A stretch of 64,000 nt of DNA from Oceaniglobus trochenteri. GTDB taxonomy: Bacteria; Pseudomonadota; Alphaproteobacteria; Rhodobacterales; Rhodobacteraceae. The translations under genes and the position numbers were made by a program. The notes under the pieces were generated by a model that worked only from the letters and a program-made list of their open reading frames with translations, searched no databases and had not been told where the DNA came from. Of the stretch, positions 53,502 through 62,734 are shown in pieces; the stretch's first letter is position 1, and every line of letters begins with the position of its first letter. The DNA lies in contig NZ_JACNMM010000004.1 of assembly GCF_020529025.1 (NCBI RefSeq), forward strand, positions 124,001 to 188,000, read 5' to 3'.

Positions 53502-54506
53502 TCAGCCGCCCGTATGGCTCATGTGGCGGGACATCTGGCCATCGGCCTTCTGGCGGGAATAATCGAAATCGTGGCCCTTGGGCTTGCGGGCGATGGCGGC
53601 GCGGATCGCCTCTTTCAGCAGCGCATCGTCGTTCGAGGCCCGCAGCGGCGCGCGCAGGTCGGCCATGTCTTCCTGCCCGAGGCACATGTAAAGCTCACCC
53701 GTGCAGGTCAGGCGCACGCGGTTGCAGCTTTCGCAGAAATTATGGGTCAGCGGCGTGATGAAGCCGATCTTCTGTCCCGTTTCCTCAAGCCGCACATAGC
53801 GGGCAGGGCCGCCGGTGCGTTCGGCCAGGTCGGTGACGGAATATTCCTCACCCAGGCGCGCGCGCAGGTCCTTCAGCGACCAGTACTGGTCAAGCCGATC
53901 CTCGTTGCCCAGATCGCCCATGGGCATGACCTCGATCCAGGTCAGATCGCAATCGCGGGCCGCGCACCAGCGGGTGAGCGAGAACAGCTCGTCCTCGTTG
54001 AAGCCCTTCAGCGCGACGGCGTTCAGTTTCACCCGAAGGCCCGCCGCCTGGGCCGCGTCGATGCCGCGCAGAACCTGGGGCAGGCGGCCCCAACGGGTGA
54101 CGCGGGCGAATTTCTCTTCGTCCAGCGTGTCCAGCGACACGTTGATCCGCCGCACGCCGGCGGCGTAGAGATCGGCGGCGTATCTTTCCAGCTGCGACCC
54201 GTTGGTGGTCACGGTCAGCTCGCGCAGGGCACCCGAGTCGAGGTGCCGGGTCATCGACCGGAAGAACGTCATGATATCGCGCCGCACCAGCGGTTCGCCG
54301 CCGGTGATGCGCAGTTTTTCAACCCCCAGCCCGATGAAGGTGCTGCACATGCGATCCAGTTCCTCGAGGCTCAGAAGTTCCTTCTTGGGCAGGAACGTCA
54401 TGTGTTCCGACATGCAATAAACGCAGCGGAAATCGCAGCGGTCGGTCACCGATACCCGCAGGTAGGAAATTGCACGCTGAAACGGATCGATCAGAGGAGT
54501 ATCCAT
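53502..54506 (-). CDS. moaA: GTP 3',8-cyclase (molybdenum cofactor synthesis)
   Basis: Radical-SAM enzyme for the first step of molybdenum-cofactor synthesis, turning GTP into 3',8-cyclo-GTP with MoaC acting next. The 334-residue protein has the SAM cluster C24, C28, C31 in [10 protein letters not shown], the ITGGEPLVR motif, and the second 4Fe-4S site in [20 protein letters not shown]. It ends in the essential GlyGly tail (HTGG). No other mo genes are next to it. Divergent from a lipoprotein gene. Confidence 0.97.
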   Translation of the reverse strand: MDTPLIDPFQRAISYLRVSVTDRCDFRCVYCMSEHMTFLPKKELLSLEELDRMCSTFIGLGVEKLRITGGEPLVRRDIMTFFRSMTRHLDSGALRELTVTTNGSQLERYAADLYAAGVRRINVSLDTLDEEKFARVTRWGRLPQVLRGIDAAQAAGLRVKLNAVALKGFNEDELFSLTRWCAARDCDLTWIEVMPMGDLGNEDRLDQYWSLKDLRARLGEEYSVTDLAERTGGPARYVRLEETGQKIGFITPLTHNFCESCNRVRLTCTGELYMCLGQEDMADLRAPLRASNDDALLKEAIRAAIARKPKGHDFDYSRQKADGQMSRHMSHTGG

Positions 54507-54590
54507 GCCAAGAGACTAGGGAGGGCAGTCTTCCGCCGCAAGGGGGATTGCCCGTTGCCCGCCCGCCAAAGGGGCAGTATCGTCGGGCCC

Positions 54591-55121
54591 ATGAACAAGT
54601 TCCTGTGTCCTGCGGCCCTTGTCGGCCTCTTCGCCCTGACCGCCTGCGGCCAGGCTCCCGAATTCCTTCAGCGTGGCAAGCCGGCCAATCAGCGCCCGGC
54701 GGGCGAGCCGCTGAGTTCGACCACGCCCGGCGGTGCCGACCTGAGCGACGAGGTGCGCGCCGTGGTCGCCGCGCCGCCGCCGCCGTCCTCGGCCCGCACG
54801 GCGGATGAGTTCGACACCACCACATCCGAACAGCGCGCCAAGGCCGAAGCGGCCCCCACCGGCGGGGGCGAACGCCGCCTTGGCGAAACGGTGGCCTCGC
54901 TGGGCGATCCGACGCAATCGGGGTTCTGGATCAAGTCGCCGCTGGTGAAGACGCCCGGTTCGGGCCGTATCGAGAACCCGACGAACGGCAAATCGGCACA
55001 GGTTGAACTGATCCCGCTCGACGGCCCCGAATCCGGCGGCTCGCAGGTATCCCTTGCCGCGCTGCGCCTGATCGAGGCCCCGATCACCGACCTGCCGACG
55101 CTGGTGGTCTACGCGAACTAG
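54591..55121 (+). CDS. Putative lipoprotein of unknown function
   Basis: A 176-residue protein with a lipoprotein signal: MNKFLCPAALVGLFALTAC, lipobox LTAC with the modified Cys at 19. The mature part begins with a Pro/Ala-rich stretch (residues 30-85) and ends in a folded segment with GETVASLGDPTQSGFWIKSPLV and ALRLIEAPITDLPTLVVYAN. The PTQSGFWIKTPLV-like pattern recurs in Rhodobacterales proteins of unknown function. It is probably anchored in the outer membrane. It ends one base before the convergent glmS stop, leaving no room for a terminator. Confidence 0.75.
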   Translation: MNKFLCPAALVGLFALTACGQAPEFLQRGKPANQRPAGEPLSSTTPGGADLSDEVRAVVAAPPPPSSARTADEFDTTTSEQRAKAEAAPTGGGERRLGETVASLGDPTQSGFWIKSPLVKTPGSGRIENPTNGKSAQVELIPLDGPESGGSQVSLAALRLIEAPITDLPTLVVYAN

Positions 55122-55122
55122 G

Positions 55123-56937
55123 TCACTCCACCGTCACCGATTTCGCCAGGTTGCGCGGCTGATCCACATCCGTGCCCTTGGCGATGGCGGTGTGATAGGC
55201 CAGCAGCTGCGCCGGGATGGCATAGAGGATCGCGGCGAAGACCGGCGCGACCCGGGGCATGGTCAAGACCTCCCATGTGCCGGCCCCGGCTTCGGCGGCG
55301 CCCGCAGAATCCGAGATCAGGACCACCTTGCCGTTGCGCGCCATGACCTCCTGCATGTTGCTGACGGTCTTGTCGAACAACCCGTCGCGCGGCGCGAGGA
55401 CGATCACCGGCACATGTTTGTCGATCAGGGCGATTGGGCCGTGCTTCAGTTCACCTGATGCATAACCTTCAGCGTGTATATAGCTGATTTCCTTGAGTTT
55501 CAGGGCGCCTTCCATGGCAAGTGGAAACATCGCCCCACGGCCCAGGAACAGGATGTCCTGCGCCTCGGCCAGGCGGCGGGCGATTGCCGCGATCCGGTCT
55601 TCGGCACCCAGGGCCTGGCTGATCTGGGCCGGCAGGGCGCGCAGGTCGGCCACATGGGCGGCAAGGGCCGGGGCCTCCAGCGTCCCGCGATCCTGCGCCG
55701 CCCGCAGGGCCAGCATGGCAAGGACCGTCAACTGGCAGGTGAAGGCCTTGGTCGAGGCGACGCCGATCTCGACCCCCGCGAGAATGGGCAGTGCCACGTC
55801 GCTTTCGCGGGCGATGCTGCTTTCTGGGACGTTGACCACCGAAACGATGGCGGCCTTGTCGCGGCAATAGCGCAGGGCGGCGAGGGTATCGGCGGTTTCG
55901 CCCGACTGGCTGACGAAGATCGCCAGGGTGCGCGGCCCGATGGGCGGCTCGCGATAGCGGAACTCCGAGGCGACATCCACTTCGACCGGCAGGCGCGCCA
56001 GTTGTTCGAACCAGTATTTCGCGGTGAGACAGGCATAGAAGGCCGTGCCGCAGGCCACCATGACGATACGATCTATTTCTTTGAAATCAGGAAGTTCTGG
56101 CGGGAAGTCGAAGGTGTCGGCGGTCAGGTAGTGGGCCATGGCATCGGCCAGGACCACCGGCTGTTCGGCGATTTCCTTGGCCATCCAGTGCTTGTGCCCG
56201 CCCTTTTCCACCCGGGTCTGATCGGCGGTCAGGGTCCTGGCCTCACGCGTTGCGGGCCGGTCTTCTGCGTCGAAGATTTCAACCGAACCACGGGTCAGGA
56301 CGGCGCGATCGCCTTCCTCAAGATAGGTGATCCGGTTCGTCATCGGCGCAAGGGCGATGGCATCGCTGCCGATGAAGACCTCGCCCTCGCCATGGCCGAT
56401 GGCTAGCGGAGAGCCCTTGCGCGCCGCGATCATCAGGTCGTTTTCCCCCCGGAACAGGAAGGCCACCGCGAAGGCGCCCTCCAGCCGCCCAAGGGTCAGG
56501 CGCGCCGCTTCGCGCGGGTCGTGGCCTTCGGCAAGGTGCTTGCAGGTGAGCTGTGCGATGGTTTCGGTGTCGGTGTCGCTTTGAAATTCGTGTCCCTCGG
56601 CGGTCAGTTCCTCGCGCAGGGTGCGGAAATTCTCGATGATGCCATTGTGCACCACGGCCACCGGTCCGGCCTGGTGGGGGTGGGCATTGGCCACCGAGGG
56701 GGCGCCATGGGTGGCCCAGCGGGTGTGTCCGATGCCGGACTTGCCCGCCAGCGGGTGATGCACCAGGTGATCGGAAAGGTTCACCAGCTTGCCCACCGCG
56801 CGACGGCGGTCCAGCGTGCCGTCGTTCACCGTGGCAAGGCCGGCGCTGTCATAACCGCGATATTCAAGCCGCTTCAGCGCCTCGACGATGATCGGCGCAA
56901 CCTCATTCCTGCCCAGAACCCCGACAATACCGCACAT
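55123..56937 (-). CDS. glmS: Glutamine-fructose-6-phosphate aminotransferase
   Basis: First enzyme of UDP-GlcNAc synthesis: glucosamine-6-phosphate from fructose-6-phosphate and glutamine. The 604-residue length is standard. The nucleophile is Cys2 (MCGIVGVLGRNEVAP); the amidotransferase domain includes SDTDTETIAQL, and two SIS domains follow with FVSQSGETADTLAAL and ASTKAFTCQL, then the terminal LAKSVTVE. Its ATG overlaps the glmU stop by one base (TAATG). No glmS ribozyme is seen, as expected for this group. Confidence 0.97.
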   Translation of the reverse strand: MCGIVGVLGRNEVAPIIVEALKRLEYRGYDSAGLATVNDGTLDRRRAVGKLVNLSDHLVHHPLAGKSGIGHTRWATHGAPSVANAHPHQAGPVAVVHNGIIENFRTLREELTAEGHEFQSDTDTETIAQLTCKHLAEGHDPREAARLTLGRLEGAFAVAFLFRGENDLMIAARKGSPLAIGHGEGEVFIGSDAIALAPMTNRITYLEEGDRAVLTRGSVEIFDAEDRPATREARTLTADQTRVEKGGHKHWMAKEIAEQPVVLADAMAHYLTADTFDFPPELPDFKEIDRIVMVACGTAFYACLTAKYWFEQLARLPVEVDVASEFRYREPPIGPRTLAIFVSQSGETADTLAALRYCRDKAAIVSVVNVPESSIARESDVALPILAGVEIGVASTKAFTCQLTVLAMLALRAAQDRGTLEAPALAAHVADLRALPAQISQALGAEDRIAAIARRLAEAQDILFLGRGAMFPLAMEGALKLKEISYIHAEGYASGELKHGPIALIDKHVPVIVLAPRDGLFDKTVSNMQEVMARNGKVVLISDSAGAAEAGAGTWEVLTMPRVAPVFAAILYAIPAQLLAYHTAIAKGTDVDQPRNLAKSVTVE

Positions 56938-58292
56938 TACCGGGAATCTTTCTGTTTGCTTGCCTTCAGCGCCTTTAACTTTTCGAACAATCGCTGGGCG
57001 AGACCCGGTTTGTTCACCTGCCTTGCCCGGCCCAGGGCCAGCGCCCCGTCGGGCACGTCTGATGTGATGACCGAGCCGCTGGCCGTCATCGCGCCGCTGC
57101 CCACCCGCACCGGGGCGACCAGCATGGTTGACGATCCGATGAAGGCATTTGCGCCGATTTCCGTGCGGTGCTTGAACACGCCGTCATAGTTGCAGGTGAC
57201 GGTTCCGGCGCCAAGGTTGGCCTTTTCGCCCACATCCGCATCGCCCACGTAGGACAGGTGGTTCACCTTCGCCCCGTCGCCCAGTTGGGCGTTCTTGATC
57301 TCGACGAAATTGCCCACCTTCACATCGTTGGACAGTTCTGCCCCCGGCCGCAGGCGGGCATAGGGGCCGACGACGGCGCGCGCGCCCACATGGCAGCCTT
57401 CAAGGTGGGAAAAGGCGCGGATCTGCGCTTCGGATTCCACCGTGACGCCGGGGCCGAAGACGACATTGGGTTCGATAACCGCATCCCGCCCGATCCAGGT
57501 GTCCAGCGCGAAGAAGACGGTTTCGGGTGCGACGAGGGTGACGCCATTCTCCAGCGCCTCGGCCCGGCGATTGGTCTGGAAGATCGCCTCGGCGCGGGCC
57601 AGTTCGGCGCGGGTGTTGATGCCCAGCGTCTCGGCCTCGTCGCAGGTGACGGCGGTGGCCGACAGGCCGCGTTCGCGGGCCACGGCGACGATATCGGTGA
57701 GATAGTATTCACCGGCGGCATTGTCGTTGCCAAGGCTGGCCAGAAGATCGAACAACAGCGCCACATCGACGGCAAATATCCCGCCGTTGCAAAGTGTTAT
57801 CGCGCGCTCTTCATCACTGGCATCCTTGAATTCCACGATCCGCTCAAGCGTGTCGCCCTGCATCACCAACCGCCCGTAGCGGCCCGGAACGGCGGGCGAG
57901 AAGCCCAGCACGACGATATCGTTTTCGGCGCGCGCGCGGGCCATGCGCTCCAGCGTTTCGGCCCGCACGAAGGGGGTGTCGCCGAACAGCACGAAGGCGG
58001 TGCCGGTCGCATCCTTGAGCGCGTCACGCGCGCAGTTGGCGGCATGGCCGGTGCCCAGTTGCTCGGCCTGTTCGACGACCGCGATGTCGGGGTCGATCTC
58101 GGCCGCGGCGCGGCGCACGCTGTCGCCCCCATGGCCCACCACCAGCACCCGTGAGCGTGGCTCGAGCGGATCGCCCGAGGCCAGGGCATGGGCGAAAAGT
58201 GGCGCGCCACCGATGCAGTGCAGCACCTTCGGCAGGTCCGAGTTCATGCGCGTTCCCTGACCGGCGGCCAGGACGATAAGATGTGCGTCCAT
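56937..58292 (-). CDS. glmU: Bifunctional UDP-GlcNAc pyrophosphorylase / glucosamine-1-P acetyltransferase
   Basis: Acetylates glucosamine-1-phosphate (C-terminal half) and couples it to UTP (N-terminal half). The 451-residue protein has the uridylyltransferase motif LAAGQGTRMNSDLPKVLH, then the left-handed beta-helix hexapeptide region from about residue 250 to 420 with GPYARLRPGAELS, KNAQLGDGAKVNHLSYVGDAD and GAGTVTCNYDG. Start at 58292 (ATG); a GTG just before it is also possible. A promoter-like pair lies upstream. Coupled to glmS downstream. Confidence 0.97.
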   Translation of the reverse strand: MDAHLIVLAAGQGTRMNSDLPKVLHCIGGAPLFAHALASGDPLEPRSRVLVVGHGGDSVRRAAAEIDPDIAVVEQAEQLGTGHAANCARDALKDATGTAFVLFGDTPFVRAETLERMARARAENDIVVLGFSPAVPGRYGRLVMQGDTLERIVEFKDASDEERAITLCNGGIFAVDVALLFDLLASLGNDNAAGEYYLTDIVAVARERGLSATAVTCDEAETLGINTRAELARAEAIFQTNRRAEALENGVTLVAPETVFFALDTWIGRDAVIEPNVVFGPGVTVESEAQIRAFSHLEGCHVGARAVVGPYARLRPGAELSNDVKVGNFVEIKNAQLGDGAKVNHLSYVGDADVGEKANLGAGTVTCNYDGVFKHRTEIGANAFIGSSTMLVAPVRVGSGAMTASGSVITSDVPDGALALGRARQVNKPGLAQRLFEKLKALKASKQKDSR

Positions 58293-58319
58293 CACTGCTC
58301 TTTCTTTTTATTCCTGAAC

Positions 58320-58347
58320 CTTTTACCCCTTGGCGGCCATGCGGCAA
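58320..58347 (-). promoter_or_regulatory. Predicted promoter of glmU-glmS, overlapped by a palindrome
   Basis: Minus strand: TTGCCG (58347-58342), 16-bp spacer, TAAAAG (58325-58320), 27 bases before the glmU ATG. An inverted repeat CCCCTTG/CAAGGGG (58326-58332 and 58345-58351) covers the spacer and part of the -35 element. Confidence 0.5.
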
Positions 58348-58413
58348 GGGGCGGGGCGATCAAAAACCGTTTCGCCACGTTGCAACGCGGGCGGATTCTG
58401 GCCGGGAGACGAC

Positions 58414-59079
58414 ATGCGGACGGTTATTTTCGATCTGGACGGCACCCTGGCCGATACGGCGCTGGACATGCTGGCGGCGGCCAATGCCTGTTTCCGCGCG
58501 CTGGGGCATGGCGACCTTCTGCGCGGGGAAACCGATCAGGGTGTCGGTCTGCGGGGCGGGCGGGCGATGCTGACGCTGGGCCTGTCGCGACTGGGCATCG
58601 CGCCCGAGGCGGGGCGCCTTGACGAACTCTATCCCCTGCTGCTGGAGCATTACCGCGAGAACATCCATGTTCACAGCCGGTTCTATCCCGGCGTGGCCGA
58701 GGCGGTGCAGCGGCTGCGCGACGGGGGCTATGCCGTGGGCATCTGCACCAACAAGCCCGAGGCCCTGGCCGAACGCCTGATGCAGAGCATGGGCGCGCGC
58801 GACTGGTTCGGTGCCCTGATCGGGGCCGACACCCTGCCCACCCGCAAGCCCGACCCCGAACCCCTGTTCGAGGCGGTGCGCCGCTGTGGCGGCAATATCG
58901 GGCAGGCGGTGATGATCGGCGACACGGTGACCGACCATCAGACGGCGCGCAATGCCCGGGTGCCCTCGGTTCTTGTGGGTTTCGGGCCGGGCGCAGACAA
59001 GGCGCGGGCGCTGATGCCCGACGCCATGCTGGAGCACTACGACGACCTTGATGGCGTCGTGGCCTCGTTGATCGGGTGA
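58414..59079 (+). CDS. gph: Phosphoglycolate phosphatase-like HAD hydrolase
   Basis: A 221-residue HAD phosphatase of the Gph group. Motif I is FDLDGTLADTA, motif II GICTNKPEALAERL, motif III TRKPDPEPLFEAV and motif IV VMIGDTVTDHQTARNA, the set expected for phosphoglycolate phosphatase, which clears the product of oxidative DNA repair and RuBisCO oxygenation. GGGAG precedes the ATG. It is divergent from glmU and 11 bp upstream of the DegT gene, so those two are probably co-transcribed. Confidence 0.88.
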   Translation: MRTVIFDLDGTLADTALDMLAAANACFRALGHGDLLRGETDQGVGLRGGRAMLTLGLSRLGIAPEAGRLDELYPLLLEHYRENIHVHSRFYPGVAEAVQRLRDGGYAVGICTNKPEALAERLMQSMGARDWFGALIGADTLPTRKPDPEPLFEAVRRCGGNIGQAVMIGDTVTDHQTARNARVPSVLVGFGPGADKARALMPDAMLEHYDDLDGVVASLIG

Positions 59080-59090
59080 AGGGGGGCGGG

Positions 59091-60311
59091 ATGCAGGAGA
59101 TTTTCACCGGGAGTTTCACCCAGCAAGAGCCGATCAGCGACGAAGGCATCGCGGCGGCGCTTGCCGTCCTGCGCCATGGGCGGTTGCACCGCTATAACCT
59201 TGCACCGGGCGAAACCGGCGAAGCGGCGCTGCTGGAACAGGAATTCGCGGCCCTGAGTGGTGCGCGCTATTGCCTTGCGGTGGCATCGGGGGGCTATGCC
59301 ATGGCCACCGCGCTGCGGGCCATGGGGGTGGGGGCGGGCGATCGGGTGCTGTCCAACGCCTTTACCCTGGCGCCGGTGCCGGGGGCCATTGCCAGCCTTG
59401 GCGCGGTGCCGGTCTTTGTCGGCGTGACCGAGGGGCTGACCATCGACCTGGAGGATCTGGCCGAAAAGATCACAACGTCGGGCGCGCGGGTCCTGCTGCT
59501 GTCGCACATGCGCGGGCACATCTGCGACATGGGCGCGCTGATGGCCCTGTGCGACAAGGCGGGCCTGCGGGTGGTCGAGGATTGCGCCCACACCATGGGG
59601 GCCACCTGGGAAGGCAGGCCCACGGGCCGTTTCGGCGCCATGGGGTGTTTTTCGACCCAGACCTACAAGCACGCCAATTCGGGCGAGGGCGGGCTGCTGA
59701 TTTCCGATGACGCCGAACTGATGGCGCGGGCGGTGCTGCTGTCGGGGTCGTACATGCTGTACGACCGCCACATCGCCGCGCCCCCGCCCGAAGCCTTTGC
59801 CGCGGTGAAATACGACACGCCCAATATCTCGGGGCGCATGGACAACCTGCGCGCGGCGATCCTGCGCCCGCAACTGGCGGGGCTGGCCGAAAGGGTTGCC
59901 GGCTGGAACGCGCGCTATCGCCGGATCGAGACGGGGCTGCGCGCCACGCCGGGGCTCACGCTGATCGACAGGCCGGGGCAGGAGGGGTTCGTCGGGTCGT
60001 CCTTCCAGATGTTGCTGCGCGACTGGCCGGCCGACAAGATCGAACAGGTGGTGGCGCGGTGCAGGGCGCGGGGGGTCGAACTGAAATGGTTCGGCGCGCC
60101 CGAACCGGCGGGCTTCACGTCGACCTACCGGCATTGGCGCTATGCCGGGGCGGGTGAGCTGCCCGCGACCGACAGGGTGATGGCGGGGCTACTGGACATG
60201 CGTTTGCCGCTGACGTTCTCTCTGGCCGATTGCGACGTGATCGCGCGTATCCTGCGGGCCGAAATCGGTGCTGCGTTCCAGTCGGAAGGCGGGGCAGGGG
60301 CCGACGTCTGA
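59091..60311 (+). CDS. DegT/DnrJ/EryC1/StrS-family aminotransferase
   Basis: A 406-residue PLP enzyme of the sugar-aminotransferase family. The Schiff-base Lys is K193 in FSTQTYKHANSGEGGLL, the pyridine-pairing Asp is D164 in VVEDCAHTMGA, and the start of the fold is LEQEFAALSGARYCLAVASGG. Members aminate nucleotide-linked 3- or 4-keto sugars for glycan or antibiotic synthesis. No other sugar-nucleotide genes adjoin it, so the substrate is open. The ATG at 59091 follows GGGGGGCGGG, which also explains the choice over a GTG 15 bases earlier. Confidence 0.88.
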   Translation: MQEIFTGSFTQQEPISDEGIAAALAVLRHGRLHRYNLAPGETGEAALLEQEFAALSGARYCLAVASGGYAMATALRAMGVGAGDRVLSNAFTLAPVPGAIASLGAVPVFVGVTEGLTIDLEDLAEKITTSGARVLLLSHMRGHICDMGALMALCDKAGLRVVEDCAHTMGATWEGRPTGRFGAMGCFSTQTYKHANSGEGGLLISDDAELMARAVLLSGSYMLYDRHIAAPPPEAFAAVKYDTPNISGRMDNLRAAILRPQLAGLAERVAGWNARYRRIETGLRATPGLTLIDRPGQEGFVGSSFQMLLRDWPADKIEQVVARCRARGVELKWFGAPEPAGFTSTYRHWRYAGAGELPATDRVMAGLLDMRLPLTFSLADCDVIARILRAEIGAAFQSEGGAGADV

Positions 60312-60344
60312 GCGGTATCCGCCCGCCCGGCCCGGGGCGCCGGT

Positions 60345-60373
60345 TTGCAGTCCGCCGCCCGCTCGGATAGATC
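60345..60373 (+). promoter_or_regulatory. Predicted promoter of the GST-like gene
   Basis: TTGCAG (60345-60350), 17-bp spacer, TAGATC (60368-60373), 27 bp before the ATG. Confidence 0.45.
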
Positions 60374-60399
60374 AGGCGCAAGTTGCACGGGATACCAAG

Positions 60400-61068
60400 A
60401 TGATCACACTGCACCACTGCCACCAGACCCGCTCGATGCGGGTTCTGTGGCTGTTGAACGAACTGGATGTCGAATTCAACCTGCGCGTTCACCCCTTCGA
60501 CCGCTCGCTTCGATCCGAGGAATTCCTCACCCGCTCACCGGCGGGGCGGGTGCCCGCGCTTGAGATCGACGGCGATGTGCTGTGGGAAAGCGGCGCCATC
60601 TGCGAGGTGCTGTGCGAACGCTTCACCGAGCGGGGGCTGGGCCGTATCCCCGGAGAGATCGACCGCCCCGATTACCTGGTCTGGCTGCATTTCGCCGAAA
60701 CCATCAGCCAGCACACCGCGGCCCTGACCCAGCAGCATATCGCGCTTTACGAAGACTCCATGCGCTCGCCCATCGTGATGCAGCTTGAGGCGGCGCGGCT
60801 GGGCAAATGCTATGCCGCCATCGAGGGGCGGCTGTCGACCCCGGTCGAGAATCGCGACTACCTGCTGACCAGCGGCTTTTCGGCGGCCGACATCTGCGTA
60901 GGGCAGGCGGTCTACATGGCGCGCCATTTTGCCACGTTCGACGGCTTTCCCGCCCTGGCTGAATGGTATGAGAGAATCACGGAACGCCCCTCGTTCCGCT
61001 CGGCATTGCCGCCCGAGGGCGCCGAACTGCTCTACGACCAGCCGTTTTATCCGCCCTGGCCGCGCTGA
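60400..61068 (+). CDS. Glutathione S-transferase-like protein
   Basis: A 222-residue soluble protein with the GST fold: N-terminal thioredoxin-like domain (1-80) starting ITLHHCHQTRSMRVLWLLNELD, with the cis-Pro region AGRVPALEIDGDVLWESGAI (the WESGAI motif contacts glutathione), and a helical C-terminal domain with FSAADICVGQAVYMARHF (N-capping box). The conjugated substrate is unknown. It ends 110 bp before nuoA on the same strand. Confidence 0.9.
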   Translation: MITLHHCHQTRSMRVLWLLNELDVEFNLRVHPFDRSLRSEEFLTRSPAGRVPALEIDGDVLWESGAICEVLCERFTERGLGRIPGEIDRPDYLVWLHFAETISQHTAALTQQHIALYEDSMRSPIVMQLEAARLGKCYAAIEGRLSTPVENRDYLLTSGFSAADICVGQAVYMARHFATFDGFPALAEWYERITERPSFRSALPPEGAELLYDQPFYPPWPR

Positions 61069-61095
61069 GCACGCCCCGCGCGGGCCCTGCGCAGG

Positions 61096-61124
61096 TTGAC
61101 CCGGCCCTAGGGCCGTCTTAGACA
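61096..61124 (+). promoter_or_regulatory. Predicted promoter of the nuo operon with a palindrome in the spacer
   Basis: TTGACC (61096-61101), 17-bp spacer, TAGACA (61119-61124). The spacer contains a perfect 14-bp palindrome CGGCCCTAGGGCCG (61102-61115), placed where a repressor would block polymerase. The nuoA start lies 53 bp further on. Confidence 0.6.
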
Positions 61125-61177
61125 GGCGAAAGCCAATGTTTCGCCGGGCCGCTGCCCGGCACCAACGGAGCAGCACA

Positions 61178-61543
61178 GTGGACGAATACCTTCGCGAATA
61201 CCTTCCAATCATGATCTTCCTGACCATGGCCATCGGCCTTGGCCTGATCCTGATTCTCGCCGCCGCCGTGATTGCCGTGCGCGCGCCCGACCCCGAGAAG
61301 GTTTCGGCCTACGAATGCGGGTTCAACGCGTTCGATGACGCGCGGATGAAATTCGACGTGCGCTTCTACCTCGTTTCGATCCTGTTCATCATCTTCGACC
61401 TTGAAATCGCGTTCCTGTTTCCCTGGGCCGTGGCCTTCAAGGACCTGGGCGATGTGGGGTTCTGGTCGATGATGGTGTTCCTTGGCGTGCTGACCGTGGG
61501 CTTTGCCTATGAATGGAAGAAGGGGGCGCTGGAATGGCAATGA
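61178..61543 (+). CDS. nuoA: NADH-quinone oxidoreductase subunit A
   Basis: Small membrane subunit of respiratory complex I, 121 residues with three spans. The conserved loop [23 protein letters not shown] is present (pieces [15 protein letters not shown] and [13 protein letters not shown]), where the Cys-bearing loop lies close to the quinone site. The start is GTG at 61178, with CGGAG seven bases upstream; an ATG at 61136 would add 14 untypical residues and lacks such a site. The stop overlaps nuoB by 10 bp. Confidence 0.96.
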   Translation: MDEYLREYLPIMIFLTMAIGLGLILILAAAVIAVRAPDPEKVSAYECGFNAFDDARMKFDVRFYLVSILFIIFDLEIAFLFPWAVAFKDLGDVGFWSMMVFLGVLTVGFAYEWKKGALEWQ

Positions 61544-62064
61544 CCGGCACGAATACCGCTGGCGTCGACCGCGAGGTTACCGTCCAGGATCTGAACCGCG
61601 ACCTGCAGGACAAGGGGTTTCTTGTCACCAGCACCGAGGACATCGTCAACTGGGCGCGCACCGGCTCGCTGCACTGGATGACCTTCGGCCTGGCCTGCTG
61701 CGCGGTCGAGATGATGCACACCTCGATGCCGCGCTATGACGCCGAACGTTTCGGTGTCGCGCCGCGCGCCTCTCCGCGCCAGTCGGACGTGATGATCGTC
61801 GCGGGCACCCTGACCAACAAGATGGCGCCGGCGCTGCGCAAGGTCTACGACCAGATGCCCGAGCCGCGCTATGTCATCTCCATGGGCAGCTGCGCCAATG
61901 GCGGCGGCTATTACCACTACAGCTATTCGGTGGTGCGCGGCTGTGACCGGATTGTGCCGGTCGACATCTACGTGCCCGGCTGCCCGCCGACGGCCGAGGC
62001 GCTGCTTTACGGCATCCTCCAGTTGCAACGCAAGATTCGCCGCACCGGCACCATCGCAAGGTAG
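61534..62064 (+). CDS. nuoB: NADH-quinone oxidoreductase subunit B
   Basis: Peripheral-arm subunit carrying cluster N2, the last Fe-S centre before quinone. The 176-residue protein has the four ligands C55 and C56 ([10 protein letters not shown]), C120 (MGSCANGGG) and C150 ([11 protein letters not shown]). AGGGGG lies seven bases before the ATG at 61534, which is inside nuoA. Six bases separate it from nuoC. Confidence 0.97.
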   Translation: MAMTGTNTAGVDREVTVQDLNRDLQDKGFLVTSTEDIVNWARTGSLHWMTFGLACCAVEMMHTSMPRYDAERFGVAPRASPRQSDVMIVAGTLTNKMAPALRKVYDQMPEPRYVISMGSCANGGGYYHYSYSVVRGCDRIVPVDIYVPGCPPTAEALLYGILQLQRKIRRTGTIAR

Positions 62065-62069
62065 GCCCC

Positions 62070-62681
62070 ATGTCTGAGAACCTGTCCGAACTCGGCGCCC
62101 ACATCGAGGCAAAGCGCCCCGATTGCGTGCTGTCCTACGCCGTCGCCCATGACGAACTGACCATGGACATCGCGCCCTCGTCGCTGGTGTCCTTCGTCGA
62201 ATTCCTCAAGACGGACCGCACCTGCCGCTTTTCGACGCTGGTGGACATCACCGCGGTCGATTACCCGGCCCGCCCGGCGCGCTTCGACGTGGTTTACCAC
62301 TTTCTGTCGATGTACCAGAATCACCGGATCCGCCTGCGCGTGGCCACCCGCGAGGACGAGATGCTGCCCTCGATCATCGAGGTGCATCCTTCGGCCAACT
62401 GGTTCGAACGTGAGATCTTCGACATGTTCGGCATCCTCTTCACCGGGCATCCCGACCTGCGCCGCATCCTCACCGACTACGGCTTTCGTGGCTATCCGCT
62501 GCGCAAGGATTTCCCCACCACCGGCTATACCGAGGTGCGCTATGACGAGGCGCAGAAGCGTGTCGTCTATGAACCCGTCAAGCTTGTGCAGGAATACCGC
62601 CAGTTCGATTTCATGAGCCCCTGGGAAGGTGCCGAATATATCCTGCCGGGTGACGACAAGGCCCAAGAAGGCGCCAAGTGA
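62070..62681 (+). CDS. nuoC: NADH-quinone oxidoreductase subunit C
   Basis: Peripheral-arm subunit (30-kDa family), 203 residues, free-standing rather than fused to NuoD. Typical core: [28 protein letters not shown] in pieces ([23 protein letters not shown]), [31 protein letters not shown] in pieces ([26 protein letters not shown]) and GYPLRKDFP. The normal next gene nuoD is displaced by a sulfotransferase gene 53 bp downstream. Confidence 0.97.
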   Translation: MSENLSELGAHIEAKRPDCVLSYAVAHDELTMDIAPSSLVSFVEFLKTDRTCRFSTLVDITAVDYPARPARFDVVYHFLSMYQNHRIRLRVATREDEMLPSIIEVHPSANWFEREIFDMFGILFTGHPDLRRILTDYGFRGYPLRKDFPTTGYTEVRYDEAQKRVVYEPVKLVQEYRQFDFMSPWEGAEYILPGDDKAQEGAK

Positions 62682-62734
62682 AGCGCGCAGGCGCCCCCTT
62701 TGCGCGACCTGGCGATTGTTGCGGGGGCTGAGCC

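Noticed and set aside
56938-58413. glmS ribozyme or riboswitch ahead of glmS
   Set aside because: glmS starts one base inside glmU and glmU has only a short leader, so there is no room for the ribozyme core.
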